DNA from: Daedaleopsis sinensis
Lineage: Eukaryota; Basidiomycota; Agaricomycetes; Polyporales; Polyporaceae
DNA: 64,000 nt
Assembly: GCA_033807695.1 (NCBI GenBank)
Contig: CM066310.1
Span: 3,286,001 to 3,350,000 of the forward strand
Direction: 5' to 3'
Shown here in pieces: positions 11,166 through 22,343 of this stretch. Position 1 is the stretch's first letter, and each line of letters starts with the position of its first letter. The notes under the pieces were generated by a model. That model saw only the letters and a program-made list of their open reading frames with translations, had not been told where the DNA came from and ran no database searches. The translations under genes were made by a program, and so were the position numbers.

Positions 11166-11618
11166 CTAGAGGGAGACCGGGAGGCAGCCGATGGAGATGA
11201 GGCTCCCTGTAGATATGAACTGATTAGTATCCGAGAACATGCGCATGAGTCAGACGTCAAATCCTTTGGCGACGCACCGAAGGAGTTGTTCTGGCAGCAC
11301 ACCGTGTTGGCGGAGCTGTGCGGCCCGATAAGTCTCTCAATGTTGTATGTTTGTTGAGTCCTTCACTTACCAAGCGTTGCCAGAGCCCACACCAATGACG
11401 GTGATCGGGGAGCAGGAGAGGCCGACGAGGGCGTTGATGTCCTGCACGACGACACCGATGGACTTGAGGATACCTGCAGCAGCAGGGTCGCTCGCCTTCG
11501 TGACGCTGTTGCAGCACTGGACGGGCCCAGTCGAGCACGACGCGGGGTTCCCGCTCGGAGCGGGGGTGGCGGCGGCAAGGATTGCCAGGGAGGCGACGGT
11601 GAAGAGCTTGGTGAACAT
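11166..11618 (-). CDS. Class I hydrophobin (hydrophobin 3)
   Basis: Exons 11618-11371, 11315-11278 and 11206-11166 give 108 residues. Signal peptide through AAATPAP, then SCSTGPVQCC, GLSC, the split fifth cysteine, ANTVCCQNN and SIGC: all eight cysteines are present. It is the duplicate of hydrophobin 2, and shows the intact state of the two positions lost there. A TATA-like TATAAGAA (minus strand, 11718-11711) and the leader motif GAACACTCACCAGTCGTTC lie upstream. Secreted, expected at the cell wall surface. Confidence 0.9.
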
Positions 11619-12009
11619 GATGGATTTTTGTGGGTGAGGACTCGAAGACGACGTGGAGGTGTAGAACGACTGGTGAGTGTTCGTGGGGACAACAGCCAGA
11701 TGCCTGAGGGTTCTTATACACTCGGAGACAGTGACAGAAGCGCGCACGGCCAATGTGCGAAAGCAGCCAGGTGCACCCGCGAACGTTGACTCTCGGCCTG
11801 CGCGTGCACTCGCGTGCAACGCGCCGGCAGCTGCCTGAAGCTCTCGGTACGTCACTGATGCTCTTGCAGAGTCTAGACGCTGCGAGGACGTCGCATGTTT
11901 CACAGAACCAATTGATCATCCTCGCGCACTGAATGGGACCGCCAAGAACGTCAAACCCGCTCCACTCGGTTGAGGAGAGAGGGAGGGACGAGTGAGTCTT
12001 GATGAAACG

Positions 12010-13620
12010 ATATATCAAATGGTGGGATGAGGACTATGATTAGATAATAGATTCATCCAGTGCGCTGGCAGGCTGAGAGCGCGTGCGTAGAACGCAGTAG
12101 CATACTGTTGTCTGGGGAATTCCGAAGGGTGCTCACCTGCCAGGGCTCCGAACGACTTTCGCGCGTGTGTCAGGGTCTATCGGACAAGCGTAGTGAGAAT
12201 TCCGGACCGCGGAATAGCTGGCTCACCTCATGCATAAGGGCTGCTCAATTCTTGAGGGACGTTTCGAAATGCAGTCGACTGACGAACAGTCGTCGAGATG
12301 CCGCTCGATGCCGCTGATGGGTGGCAGTGGCCATCCAAATGCGGTCAGGTTGAGCTCGAAGTCCCGAAGTTGCTGTCGACGTCCAAAGCTCAGTAATGAC
12401 CTCAATTCATTGAGATTCGAGTATTTCAAAGCAGAGAACATCTGCTATCCGCCGACATCTCATTCGCAAACAGGGGAGGAGGGGAGGAAAGGGATGCAAG
12501 GAAGAGCAGGTAAGTACATAGTCTTAGCGCTGCATCACCATCAGCCTCGGCACTCACCGGCAACTCGACGACTTTTGTCAGTCGAATGCATTTCGAAACG
12601 GCCCTCAAGAATTGAGCAGCCCTATACACGCATAGGCCTAACAGCTAAAACAAGCAGTGGGATGCTCTGAACGGAGAACCCGCGCCACCACCCCAGAGTG
12701 ACGCCGCGCTAGCGTTCTGACCGCCAAAAGCCGGACTCGGGAGTAACTTGGAGCAAAGCTCCAACGAACTCTTTCATATTTTGTTCTTCAAGATCGAATA
12801 TCCATGGCACGACGTCAATACCGCCGTCATGTCCTCGCACGCCAGCCCAACGGGACTGCCTCAGTGCCGCATTGTGCGAAGATACAGGCGGTGCGGATCT
12901 GGGGTAGGGATGAAGTCACCGCCCGAACTGGCTGGAAAAGATTGTATCTTCCGGGTGCGTGCAGCTGCGTGCAGTCAGTTTGTTACTGTGCCTAGAGCCG
13001 TGTAGATGTTCCTGTTCGACCTCGACACATGTCGCGGGTGGGCGGCCGCGGCGCTTGTCGGTTTTGACGAGCACTACCTGGAACAGTTAGTATCCCAGTA
13101 CCAGTGGCGTTGACATTGTATTTGGGCACGGATATTATCTGAGATATTGCCAGTAGATCAGTGCCAGTCGTACGAGGTTGTACGTCGAATGGATGTAAAA
13201 GACTCGATCCAGAATGTCTGGACCATGGATAATTCAATGGCAAGCAAGGACCGGAGACGTCAGCCGACCGCGTGTAAGACGCGTTGTAGAACGTACTTAT
13301 CCCATAAGTACCGCCTCACTGGAGACTTTATTGTTGTAAATGAAGCGTCCATGAGCGGCATGATCCGAACCCGGGCCCACGTAATGTCTCGCCGTTTTTA
13401 TTGGCATGCAGCGGGCCGGCGGCACACTCTGAGCTACTCTGAGATCGCAAAGTGTATGGCGGCAGTGCGGCTCATCATGAAATTGTGGGCGCACGGTAGC
13501 TTGTATCGTCCGCCAGGCGTCCATATATCTCATAGGGATGTCGACACAGAATCCTTGCGGGAGAGAACTGTATATCGAGTGCGCTGACACGTTGTTTGCA
13601 GAAATTAGAGCGCGCAATGA
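12010..13620 (-). pseudogene. Decayed multi-exon gene, copy B (family unknown)
   Basis: Counterpart of 9440-10900. The islands RTIQATVRPQFHDEPHCRH (about 13480) and NVNATGTGILTVPGS (about 13130-13080) look coding; the middle island seen in copy A is scrambled here (12650-12900), and the 3' island (ARALSLPAHWMN, near 12070) follows an in-frame stop. A 387-base inverted-repeat element has landed inside it. Confidence 0.4.
12237..12623. mobile_element. MITE-like inverted-repeat element
   Basis: Ends are inverted repeats of about 45 bases: agggctgctcaattcttgag at the left and its complement at the right, continuing with tttcgaaatgca. No coding capacity. The interior has a purine run (ggggaggaggggagg). 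Both sides are flanked by ATA (12234-12236 and 12624-12626), fitting a 3-base target duplication as in PIF/Harbinger-type elements. The paralogous site in copy A (near 9650) is empty. Confidence 0.7.
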
Positions 13621-13762
13621 TAACGTACTAGTAGAAATCGTACCTGGTCGGATGAACGTAAACTGTGACGTCGATTATATGGCTTTGATATTGCACACGC
13701 GTTATCTTGTGTTCCAAGGCGACTCTGCTCCATTCTCTGTGTCTATCCACGACTCCAGGTGA

Positions 13763-14604
13763 AACGCTCGGAATCTGTTGCAGGCAAAACATGAATGATA
13801 AAGGCCCTATTCGGGGCAGCCAATAAGTGGGTCAAGGATATGTGAGGTTCAATTCTGCAAGAATGTAGCACCCTAGGCCTGTCGTCGACGTATATCGTCT
13901 TGATCCGATCCTGAGCGCGAGCGAGTCAAGCACCGACCGCTCGCCAGTAGGGAGTCGCCTGCAGGTTTTAGGACATATATTGCCTGGTAGAGGCAGGCGT
14001 TTGACCACTGACGATTCAGCGGCCAGCCTGAACGGTTCAAACTTCAGACTCTCGAAGCCGTGCTAGTGGGCGCTTCTGTAGAGTTTGAGTTCGGTTTGTC
14101 CAATGGAGGGTGTCGTGCGGGGTACGCACCGAGAGGCCGGTAGCCCACGTCGGTCTAGACCGCAGACGAGAGACGCGAGCCGCGAGATCTTGAAAGTGCG
14201 CCTGCTTGACATCAGGTGCGCATTCAAGCCCGGAGTACAGCAGCGACGACAACGTTTACGATCTCGCAGTGCATCTACCCATTCTTGGTAGCACACAAGG
14301 ATCAGAGTTGGCCTGTGACCGACGATACGGGGCCTCAGGTACCTGCAATACGGTGAGTAGCACCTAGTATGGTTCAGAGGGAGATCACACCATGATACAT
14401 ATATGGATTTAGATCGGATGGCCATCAAGTACAGCAGAAACGAAGGCTCGGACTCAGCCGCAACGCTGTTTCTAGCAGTTAGCACAAAGTTAGCATGCCG
14501 TTTACGCGTATGCTAGGCTTGCACTCACAGACACTTCGGATTCCGGACTCTGCGGCTCGTCTTGCGCGTCCGAGCTGCGCCACGCGTACTGCGAACACGC
14601 ACAC
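13763..14604. other. Intergenic, no supported gene
   Basis: Open frames here (for example 140 codons on the minus strand, 14063-14485) show no motif and no usable splice structure. Confidence 0.45.
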
Positions 14605-15803
14605 CTAAGACACAAGCCGCACATCCAGTAACACCCCAGGAATTTTCCCCACTGCCCCGAAGGCGCGTCGCCATTTCTCTATGACTTCCTGCTTCTGTGC
14701 GTTACCCGCAATCTCCGAGCTGTACCAGGTGGAGTAGAGTTCGCCTCGCCAGCTTTTGGCCTCGACGGCGATCTCGAGCCGCGCAAATCGGGGATAGCGC
14801 CCGGAGCCGAGCGCACGCGCGAGGCGCGCACAGAGGACGTCGCTCACGGAGACCATCTGGTCATACCGGTTTTCCATCCGGAGCGAGAGGTGCTCTAGAT
14901 TGGAGGCGGGTGTGGGCGTGCGCTCGAAGAAGTCACAGATGGAGGTCAGGAATACGAGCGAGTCGTATGCGCGAGCTTCGAAGTCGGGGAAATGACGCAG
15001 AGATAGGGTAGTCAATGAGGGGGAGTCTTTCAGCGCGTCGAAGAAGCTGGCACGAAATGACGCTACGAGAATGCTCGATGTTGATATTGGAATGGGAGAT
15101 ACGAAAGACAAGACGTACGTTCGTCAATGGTAGATATCTGTAGAGTTTGTAAGCCAGGAGCGACGATGCGGATGAAGGGGATCCATGCTGTGTGTTCCTC
15201 TCTTGTGTGAAGCGTCAATTTGAGTTCGAGAAGCGTCTGCGGTCCCGGGCCTTGAGCAAGCCATGTCGCGAAAGTGGTCAAGGGCAGGGCAGTCTCCACA
15301 TAGACGCGGATGTACTCGTGCTTGACGGCAAGAGTCCTTAACGATGGAGGTCTGATCGAGGGAGATAACGTGACTATATCACGAGCCTCAGTGGTTAAGC
15401 CGCCGCGAACGAGTAGTACCTTCATGCAGGTGAGAGATTTCAGAGAGGGAAGAGATGCGACTAAAATACAAAGGTGATTGATGCTTGTGAAAGACACCGA
15501 GTAGAGGTCGAGTGTGTGTAGACAATCGAGCTTCCCAAACGCGACGTTGTCTGGGGTTATAGCATGGGTGCTTGTGTATATTCGAAGCCTTCGAATATAA
15601 TTTCCAATGTCCTCAGATTCCGTCAGGAGGCGCATAATGGGCAACAAGTTGCGAGACGTTATGCGGATGTCGCGGAAGAGGTGTATGCGTGCGTAGGCTA
15701 GAAACGCGCTGTTCACGAGTGCGCATGTCCGAAGTGTGCGAGTATCGTTGCATGTATAGTCTAAGATGCGATAGATGACATCTAGAGGGATTTCCTGAGG
15801 CAT
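14605..15803 (-). CDS. F-box/leucine-rich repeat-like protein
   Basis: Probable substrate adaptor of an SCF ubiquitin ligase, with an N-terminal F-box-like helix set (residues about 3-35, IPLDVIYRILDYTCNDTRTLRTCALV) and a long C-terminal region rich in leucine, typical of basidiomycete F-box families. Exons 15803-15119 and 15062-14605 are joined in phase (C|CG) to 380 residues. The intron donor gtacgt and acceptor cgtag are good. The C-terminal block (YPRFARLEIAVEAKSW... VIEKWRRAFGAVGKIPGVLLDVRLVS) matches the end of the gene at 22344. The ligase partner and substrate cannot be told from sequence. Confidence 0.75.
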
Positions 15804-17252
15804 TGTAAAGCACTAGGAGGGCGAGTCGTTGACGAGCTCCGAGATGGTGGTGGTTGGCAGTGAAGTCGGGACTTGGCGCCAAGTCGCTCCGGCTCGACCC
15901 GGAGGCGGTGGTTAGTAGACGCTCGACTCCCACCCCGGGCGTCTACATGGTATGTTCACAACTTCGCTTGCACTATTAGCACGACCGCTGCGACTTTGGA
16001 AAAGACTCGTTCTCTAGACAGGTGGGCACACACGAGAACTACAAAATTGTTTTTGACTAATAGTATGTTGTCAAGGAGCTTGTTTTCTGTAATAGAAGTG
16101 TGGTGTGGGTGACGAACCAACTCCGCTCAGGCTTTATTCAAGTTCAGGGACGGTAGTACCCCGCATGAGTGATTGGTACCTTGGTGACCATGCCCTGTCT
16201 CCGACAATAGACAACTGCTGACATCTGTACTTAGTGTTTATCGAGAACGAGCACCCCTGCAAATCCTTGACCACGCGGATAGATCTGCTATCCATGACGT
16301 CGGGACACTCATCGGCAGCCCAGGCTTCCATGCATATACGGTATGTAATCCCACTTGCTTAACCTTGTAGAAAGGCTCACGACGACAGACCGTCACGACT
16401 TGCTCATCTGAGCCGCGGCACTGCATCGTCCCGGCTCTCTCATGCTCTCTCCTGGGGATGGAGCGATGACGACCCTTATCATTCTCACCGCACGAAGGAA
16501 TACACGACGCGCCGAGGTACTCGTGACTACCGGGCACAATCAACAATACAGGGAGACATAGTGAGGGTCGGGACTCGGGATACAGCGTGCCACGCACAGC
16601 GGTGACGTAGCTCTATGGCGATTCCCATATGTGCATTGTCGCAGCTTCCGCGGTCCGCCTCCGCCTTTTGACCGCACACATACGTACTCACCGACATGAA
16701 GTCTTGTAACAACCTCCGACATCGCCCAGGTACGCCAGATGTATATACATCCGTTACTTCTTATCACTCATTGTCAAGCACAGCTTATTCTTGCCGTTCG
16801 GTTGCAGTATGCGTGTCGTGAAAGCTACCTGACACAACCTAGCCAGGTGCGCTGCCCCAACTTTGTGAATGCTCGAATAATCTGCCGTTGACAATGATAC
16901 TAGCGAGTATGATAACGAACGAGGGTGCTATATGCTCGATTCTTTTCTAGAACTCGAAGCTGTCGGCTGCTGAATGTCATATTACGCAGAGTAAGGTTCA
17001 CACAGGATACATCGTCGCCCATAACGTGATTCGCTCATTCCACGACCCATAGGCATACACAATACGTGACCTCCTCCATCATCTGCACCCGCTTCAGCTA
17101 ATGCACCCGTCGAGCAAGAGATGAACGCATAGCGCGAACCCTTCAGGCCGAGAAAGGCAGGCAGCCAGTAGCGACAAAGCACTCTGTAGTCAAAGACTAT
17201 CAGTCATCTATCACGAGAGGAAGCGGATAGAAGCTCTCCGCCGGAAACACAC
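15804..17252. other. Intergenic, no supported gene
   Basis: Upstream of the F-box gene. Overlapping minus-strand frames at 16134-16767 have no recognisable domain and do not join into one reading frame. A palindrome cttggcgccaag lies near 15873. Confidence 0.4.
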
Positions 17253-17520
17253 CGAAGGAATTGTTCTCGCAGCACATGGTCTGCGCATCGCTGCAAGCCA
17301 GTCAGCTATCGAATCGACTCTACACGGACGGGAGGAACTGACGTCGACGACGCTGACGGCTGAGCAAGTCAGACCGACGAGCACGTTGACATCCTCTTGA
17401 GGATCGGGGCAACAGCCTTGCTGCTAGCGGGTGGACTGGGCCAGTGGCACAGCTGGCTCCCAAAGCGGGGGTGGCGGCAGCAAGGAGTGCGATGGCTGAG
17501 GCTTAGAACGCTGGTAAGGG
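17253..17520 (-). pseudogene. Hydrophobin pseudogene
   Basis: The middle exon is perfectly preserved (17290-17253, 38 bases, AQTMCCENNSF with the split cysteine codon). The first exon is ruined: the start codon and the front of the signal peptide are gone, ALLAAATPALGASCATGP is followed directly by a remnant of the later SSKAVAPIL region, and another deletion and frame change precede NVLVGLTC. A degenerate leader motif (GAACCCTTACCAGCGTTC) is still visible near 17520. No third exon found. A second relic lies 0.7 kb to the right. Confidence 0.8.
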
Positions 17521-18204
17521 TTCGTTGGGTTCAACGAGTGCTAACTCGCACACAGTATTCCGTCCTATCATCACGCACTGCTCGATAGCACGATGACGTC
17601 ACGGAGTCAAGCTTCGTCTCCTGCGCTCGAAATGCGTGGTGAGTAACCCCGTATGTCAAGGGCAACTACTATCGCGCGGCGAACCCATGATCCGTTCGTC
17701 AACATATCGACCAAGTCAGGATGACCGGCGAAGTCAATGCGGCTCCACTTAAGTGAGGAGAGCAGAAGACAAGATTATTGCCTCCGCAGAGATTGGATTG
17801 GTGCGTCCGCTTCTCCGCCGAGAAATTGACTCCACGACGCATTGTGATGGTCGCAAATTATCACCTCACCGACTTTCCAGTGAAACCCGTCAGAACGTGA
17901 CTATGAAGACCTAGCTTCTGCAATGCGCCGTCTATAGCGTCCGTACTTCCTTGCTACTGTGCTAATCTCCTCTGACTCTGTTCAAGTTCACAGGGTGGCC
18001 TTGCGGACACACGGCCGCAGCGCAGCCGCTAAATCATGCCAACAAATTCCTTTTCCCACCCACGCCGCGACGCAATATACCTGTCTTGTCCTGTCACCTC
18101 GATCTCATCGAATGATCTGCCTCGTTGTTGATAGCTCAGAGCGCCACTACTGAGCTGTTTTGAAACCCCTCATTCGCGCGCAGACCTCCGTTTCGTATTT
18201 CATG

Positions 18205-18324
18205 TTACCTGCGAGCAGTCTGACAGCATACAACTAGGCCGAACGCGTAGATGCTGCGTCCCGACGCGGAGTTGGCTGCAGCAAGGATAGCGAGTGCAGA
18301 GAAGGCGGAGAGCTTGATGAACAT
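18205..18324 (-). pseudogene. Hydrophobin relic (signal peptide and CC fragment)
   Basis: A 39-residue open frame starts [17 protein letters not shown], the family signal peptide, and then has lost the first-cysteine region: AFGLVVCCQTARR and a stop. VCCQT corresponds to QCCQS in other copies. Nothing recognisable follows. It is a truncated copy, unlikely to be functional. Confidence 0.65.
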
Positions 18325-18900
18325 GGCTCGCGAAGTCGGAGAGTCGGAACGCTGGTACGTCAACTAACGGGTATCTACATCATCAAACGCCAGTGACGGT
18401 TCCCATCTACTAGCACCGGCTGGATGACGTCGGGCATCCCCGCTTTAGCGACTTCGACCTCCTAATCCCCGCAAAATGAATGTGCGAATTCATCGCTCAG
18501 ATCTGGTGTCGATACATACAGTCTGAATAGGGTCTTGTGAGTGTTCTTCCTCGTTGTCCGCGGTCCTGACTGCCACTATCTCTCCAGAGCTCTGGGTACT
18601 GACGTCGTTTCACTTTCTAGATTCTCACTTTACTTTAGCGATCTGTAGTTTCTCGTTAAAGGTTGAGAGTTCTGCGGTCATCTGATCACATTTGTGCTTG
18701 GGGAACAACGTTTATCGCGCAGCTAGGTCCTCGGACTGTTGTACGTGTCTCTAGCTCAAATAAAGCAACTGCTAACAAAAGCCCATAGTACACACAACCT
18801 TACGAATACTCGTATATGCAGGAACGAACACAAATGTACGACTCCCCCGCTACACCGCATTGACCGAGAGACTACTCTTGCGTGAGATCTCGGTTGAACG
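18325..18900. other. Intergenic, no supported gene
   Basis: Between the relic and hydrophobin 4. I see no gene; AT-richer than the coding segments. Confidence 0.4.
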
Positions 18901-19349
18901 TCAGAGGATGACAGGCACACAGCCGATGGACACGAGACCACCTGTCGCACCCCGTATGTCAGTACGTCCGGCACTATCCCGCTACAATTATGATGGATTA
19001 GCTCATAACGCACCGACGGCGTTGTTCTCGCAGCACACAGTCTGGGCAGAGCTAAGAACTCTAGTCAGCGCCGGCTTGAGAACGCGAGAGTTCGGACAAG
19101 AACATACCATGAATCGCCAGCACCCACACCGACCACCGTGATTGGGGAACAGGTGAGACCGACTAGGGCGGTCACGTCCTGCACGACGATGTCCAGCGCC
19201 TTGAGCACCGGCGCGACAGTGCTGCTGCCGGCAGGGAGAACCTGCTCACAGCACTGGATCTGCGAGGTCGTGCACGCGTCGGGCGTGGGAGTGGGGGTGG
19301 CGGCAGCAAGGATTGCGAGGGACGAGAGGAGGAAGGGTCTAAAGGACAT
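18901..19349 (-). CDS. Class I hydrophobin (hydrophobin 4)
   Basis: Exons 19349-19108, 19051-19014 and 18941-18901 give 106 residues. Signal peptide ([19 protein letters not shown]) differs in its first residues from the usual MF(A/S/T)KL. Cysteines: ACTTSQIQCC, GLTC, split codon, AQTVCC, SIGC; all eight present. A TATA-like TATAAG is upstream near 19400. The leader motif shared by most other copies is not evident. It lies next to two hydrophobin relics on the same strand. Confidence 0.9.
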
Positions 19350-20717
19350 GACGATGTGGTGACTAATTGTTGAAAGCAGGACGCGACGCTAGCTGAACGG
19401 TCTTATAGGGATACGGGAAGCTGCCGCGTCAGGATCATATGTGGGACACGGGCTGAACAGGTAAGTAGCCTTGCTGAACACTGTCGCACGCGTCATCGCG
19501 TCCATCTAGAGTTCCCGGAGGGCCTTATCATTGCGTGCTCTTCGCGCATTTGTGAACGCGGATCAGCGCGCCCATGCATGACAGACTTCCTTACACTCAC
19601 TACCGCTGGTCGTACACGAGGCGTGTTCTCCGTGAGCTACACGCTCAGAGTAGCCGAGCACTACTACGTCCGTCGTAGGGTGATTGGTGGGTTCTCAGTC
19701 ACGCTGTCAAATGGAACGCCAGCTGCTGACGCTCCCATTTTCCAATATAGAGCCCTGTCAGATGACATCTCTCGTTAATGAAGGTGTACCACACTATTGG
19801 TATGTCGTGACATCTCCTGCTTAGACGGTAGCAACACCGGAGCACCAATGTTGCGCTAATCCGACTGGTATAACCGGGTGCATCGGTTGTACTGCATACT
19901 GTTGAGAGCTATGCCTCTGCAGCACCGGCACACTTTCTATGACACCGTCTTACTAGCGGAAACACTCAGATGAACACTCACCGCTCTGCGAGCGCGATAA
20001 GGGCATGGGCATGCGGTTGCGGGACCGGGACCGGGAAGTACGCTCACTTTCATCAACTGTCACCGTGGTGCGCGCGACGCCCACCATGTCTCCGCATGGT
20101 GGGTCGCACCCGCCTTCAGAACAGGGTACCTATGAAGTCATTGACATCGTGAATAGGGTACGTGTTCTCGCTTCACGAAACGTGTTGTTCTATTTCCGCT
20201 CAATGAACACCGTCGCGGCACCGGTGTTATACCTGGACGCTCTGACGCGCTTTCCACCCGCAGCTTCGAAGATTGAAGCTCAAGTCCTAACGGATATGTA
20301 AGACACGAGTGCTGAAGATTAGTCTCCGCATAGATTTATACATACTCCCACGAGGAGTCTCACGAACACCGCCGAGGCACGAGGCACATCATGAATGCAG
20401 AGTTGTTCGCTCATGGACCGGTTGGTATGGTATACATTGATGTTGTACAGCATTCTCTACTACCGTCAACGGCTCCCATGCACATGGACGAGCTTATGGT
20501 CGAGCGATTCCGGAGGCGTGTACCCATGCGTCACCCGATGTAGAGCTCAAATTCTGAGAGCATGACTTCGAAATAAATATATCGTACAATATCGGTCATC
20601 AATGCATCACCTGCTAGGATCATTCAACTACGTAGCCCCAACCGTTATCGGGCCACAGAAGTGTACCTTCCGTTTACTCCTCGTATGTCTCGGACTGCTT
20701 AGAGAGTTCAGGCCTGC
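19350..20717. other. Intergenic, no supported gene
   Basis: A frame of 66 codons at 19578-19778 and another of 98 at 20005-20301 are open, without recognisable features. No repeats noticed. Confidence 0.4.
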
Positions 20718-21387
20718 TCAGTTGTAACCCTACGCACGGAATCATGTCAGCCTTTTCTCGTGTGGGCGCGGTTTGAACTTACACTTCGACCGAGAGGCTC
20801 GGGGGCGATCTCTTCTTCCGCGCGACGGTTGTATCCCTATCCCAAGGCATAATAAGCATTTCCCGCCGCGCGGTGAAATAAATTGGTACGTACACTACGA
20901 CCTAAGGTCTCGTCACTTGCGCGACGATTGTAGCCCTGCAAGGGTTCTGTGAGTCTACGAATACTTTGTCCGAGATTCTTGAGAAGCTTACCCCTCGACC
21001 AAGAGGCTCTGGAACGACGTCGGGCTCCTCAGAGCGACGATTGTAGCCCTGAACCGGGTCAGTGTTACTGGAATCCTAAGGAATATACATGAGCATTTCG
21101 ATAGACTCACTCCTCTGCCAAGCGGCTCCGGCTCAGCGCGACGGTTGTATGCCTGTGCAGGGAGTGCTTTAGTGTCATGTATCCCATCAACAGGGTTGGG
21201 CTAGACGTACTCCTCTGCCGAGAGGCTCAGGAACAAGCTCGTCGGTCGCCGGTGCCGCGGCAGTCTGCAGATGGTTGTGAGGGGCCGAGTCGGAGAAGAA
21301 TGAATGATTGAGTAGAACAGGACGCACGTTGCCGATGAAAGCAAACATGCCAACAAGCAGCGCGGGGAGGAGGTAGATGGTCTTCAT
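20718..21387 (-). CDS. Secreted repeat-peptide precursor, GYN-RR type (KEP-like)
   Basis: Six exons, all phase 0: 21387-21211, 21152-21111, 21048-20992, 20935-20894, 20836-20783 and 20729-20718; 127 residues. A signal peptide (MKTIYLLPALLVG...) and a spacer of about 35 residues lead to five units. Each ends in PLGR(G/S) at an exon end and continues G/A-YN-RR at the start of the next exon: PEPLGRG|AYNRR, PEPLGRG|GYNRR twice, ETLGRS|GYNRR and PEPLGRS|GYN-stop. RR is a typical Kex2 site, and the last exon codes only for GYN and stops exactly where RR would come. This supports peptides ending in GYN. Spacers are acidic (AEPE, SEEPDVV, AEEEIA). Role unknown: signalling peptide or RiPP core are the options. 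Confidence 0.75.
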
Positions 21388-21451
21388 ATCTTCGTGTTCG
21401 TGTCGTTGGGGTGGTCGCTGATGGGCGTATCTCGTCCCAACTTCCATGAGG

Positions 21452-21459
21452 CTTTATAG
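21452..21459 (-). promoter_or_regulatory. TATA box of the GYN precursor gene
   Basis: CTATAAAG on the minus strand, about 70 bases before the ATG at 21387, nearly the same spacing as in the second precursor gene. Confidence 0.55.
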
Positions 21460-22343
21460 CCGCATACTATTGCATCCTGAGCGCGACTATGACGCTAGTG
21501 CTACATAGGAGCATGATTGAGTTTGATTCTAGTCCGTAGTCTTCACTGCGGCCGCGCTGATAGTGAGATAAAGTGACAAATTCAGAGCTATTTCAGTGAA
21601 TGTAGCGTTCAAATGGAGAATTGTCCTATCGGTAGTGCATCACAGTTGTGCACAGTTGTTCACAATGTCTGGCTACGTCGTTGAGATCTACAGAGTAAAA
21701 TACCTCATGTAGCACTAGAGCGGCAGACAGGCAACATACTACCGATGACTTGGTGGCCAGACGTCTTGCACTGGTGTTCAAGGAGTACTTAGATGAAAGA
21801 TTGCTCACCACTGCGATCTAGTGGGGCTCAAGAAGCTCTGATTTACGTTGTGTGCGAGGGTCGCGCGTGTCTTCGTTGCTAGGAGTGGTCCATCAGCCGA
21901 GCTCGTATGCTCAGTCCCATTACGTCGCCGCGCCAACGATGGAGTACAGGAGAAAAGGTCAATAGAGCGGGCCAGTGGCTGACAGACATAAAGCTGAAAG
22001 ACGATACCTAAGGCGCAAGTATGTCTTCGTATATTAGTACGTATCCGGGTAGTGTGATGTATGCAGTGCAGTGATTCTCAGCGGACGCATGTGGACGGCC
22101 GACTTGCCAGTGATTGAAGTTTGTCAATCGACTCGGCTTCTAGTAGTCTTCAAGTGGCATGTCCTATGACCGGTGGACCTCAGTCGTAAGTCCACGAAAT
22201 TCAGAAGCAAGCACTCGGCAGCGACTCACGCTCGGCGTGACTCGGAGGAGGCACCCTAGACGCGTTACGTAACGCGTTCTGTCACATAACGCGTTGATTT
22301 TATCGAGCGCTAGTAGCAATGCTCCGGGCCAACGACGACTACT
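21460..22343. other. Intergenic between divergent genes
   Basis: Lies between the leftward precursor gene and the rightward F-box gene. No gene found. A short inverted stretch, cgcgttacgtaacgcg, lies just before the F-box gene (about 22261). Confidence 0.4.

Larger units (their letters stand above)
10857..13620. repeat. Segmental duplication, copy B
   Basis: Second copy of the block at 8190-10830. It is interrupted at 12237-12623 by a small inverted-repeat element that copy A does not have. Limits approximate. Confidence 0.65.

Noticed and set aside
20760..21220. CRISPR-like spaced repeats (gcgacg-ttgta, gagaggctc)
   Set aside because: The spacing is irregular and the repeats are the coding units and splice sites of the GYN precursor gene; the organism is a fungus.
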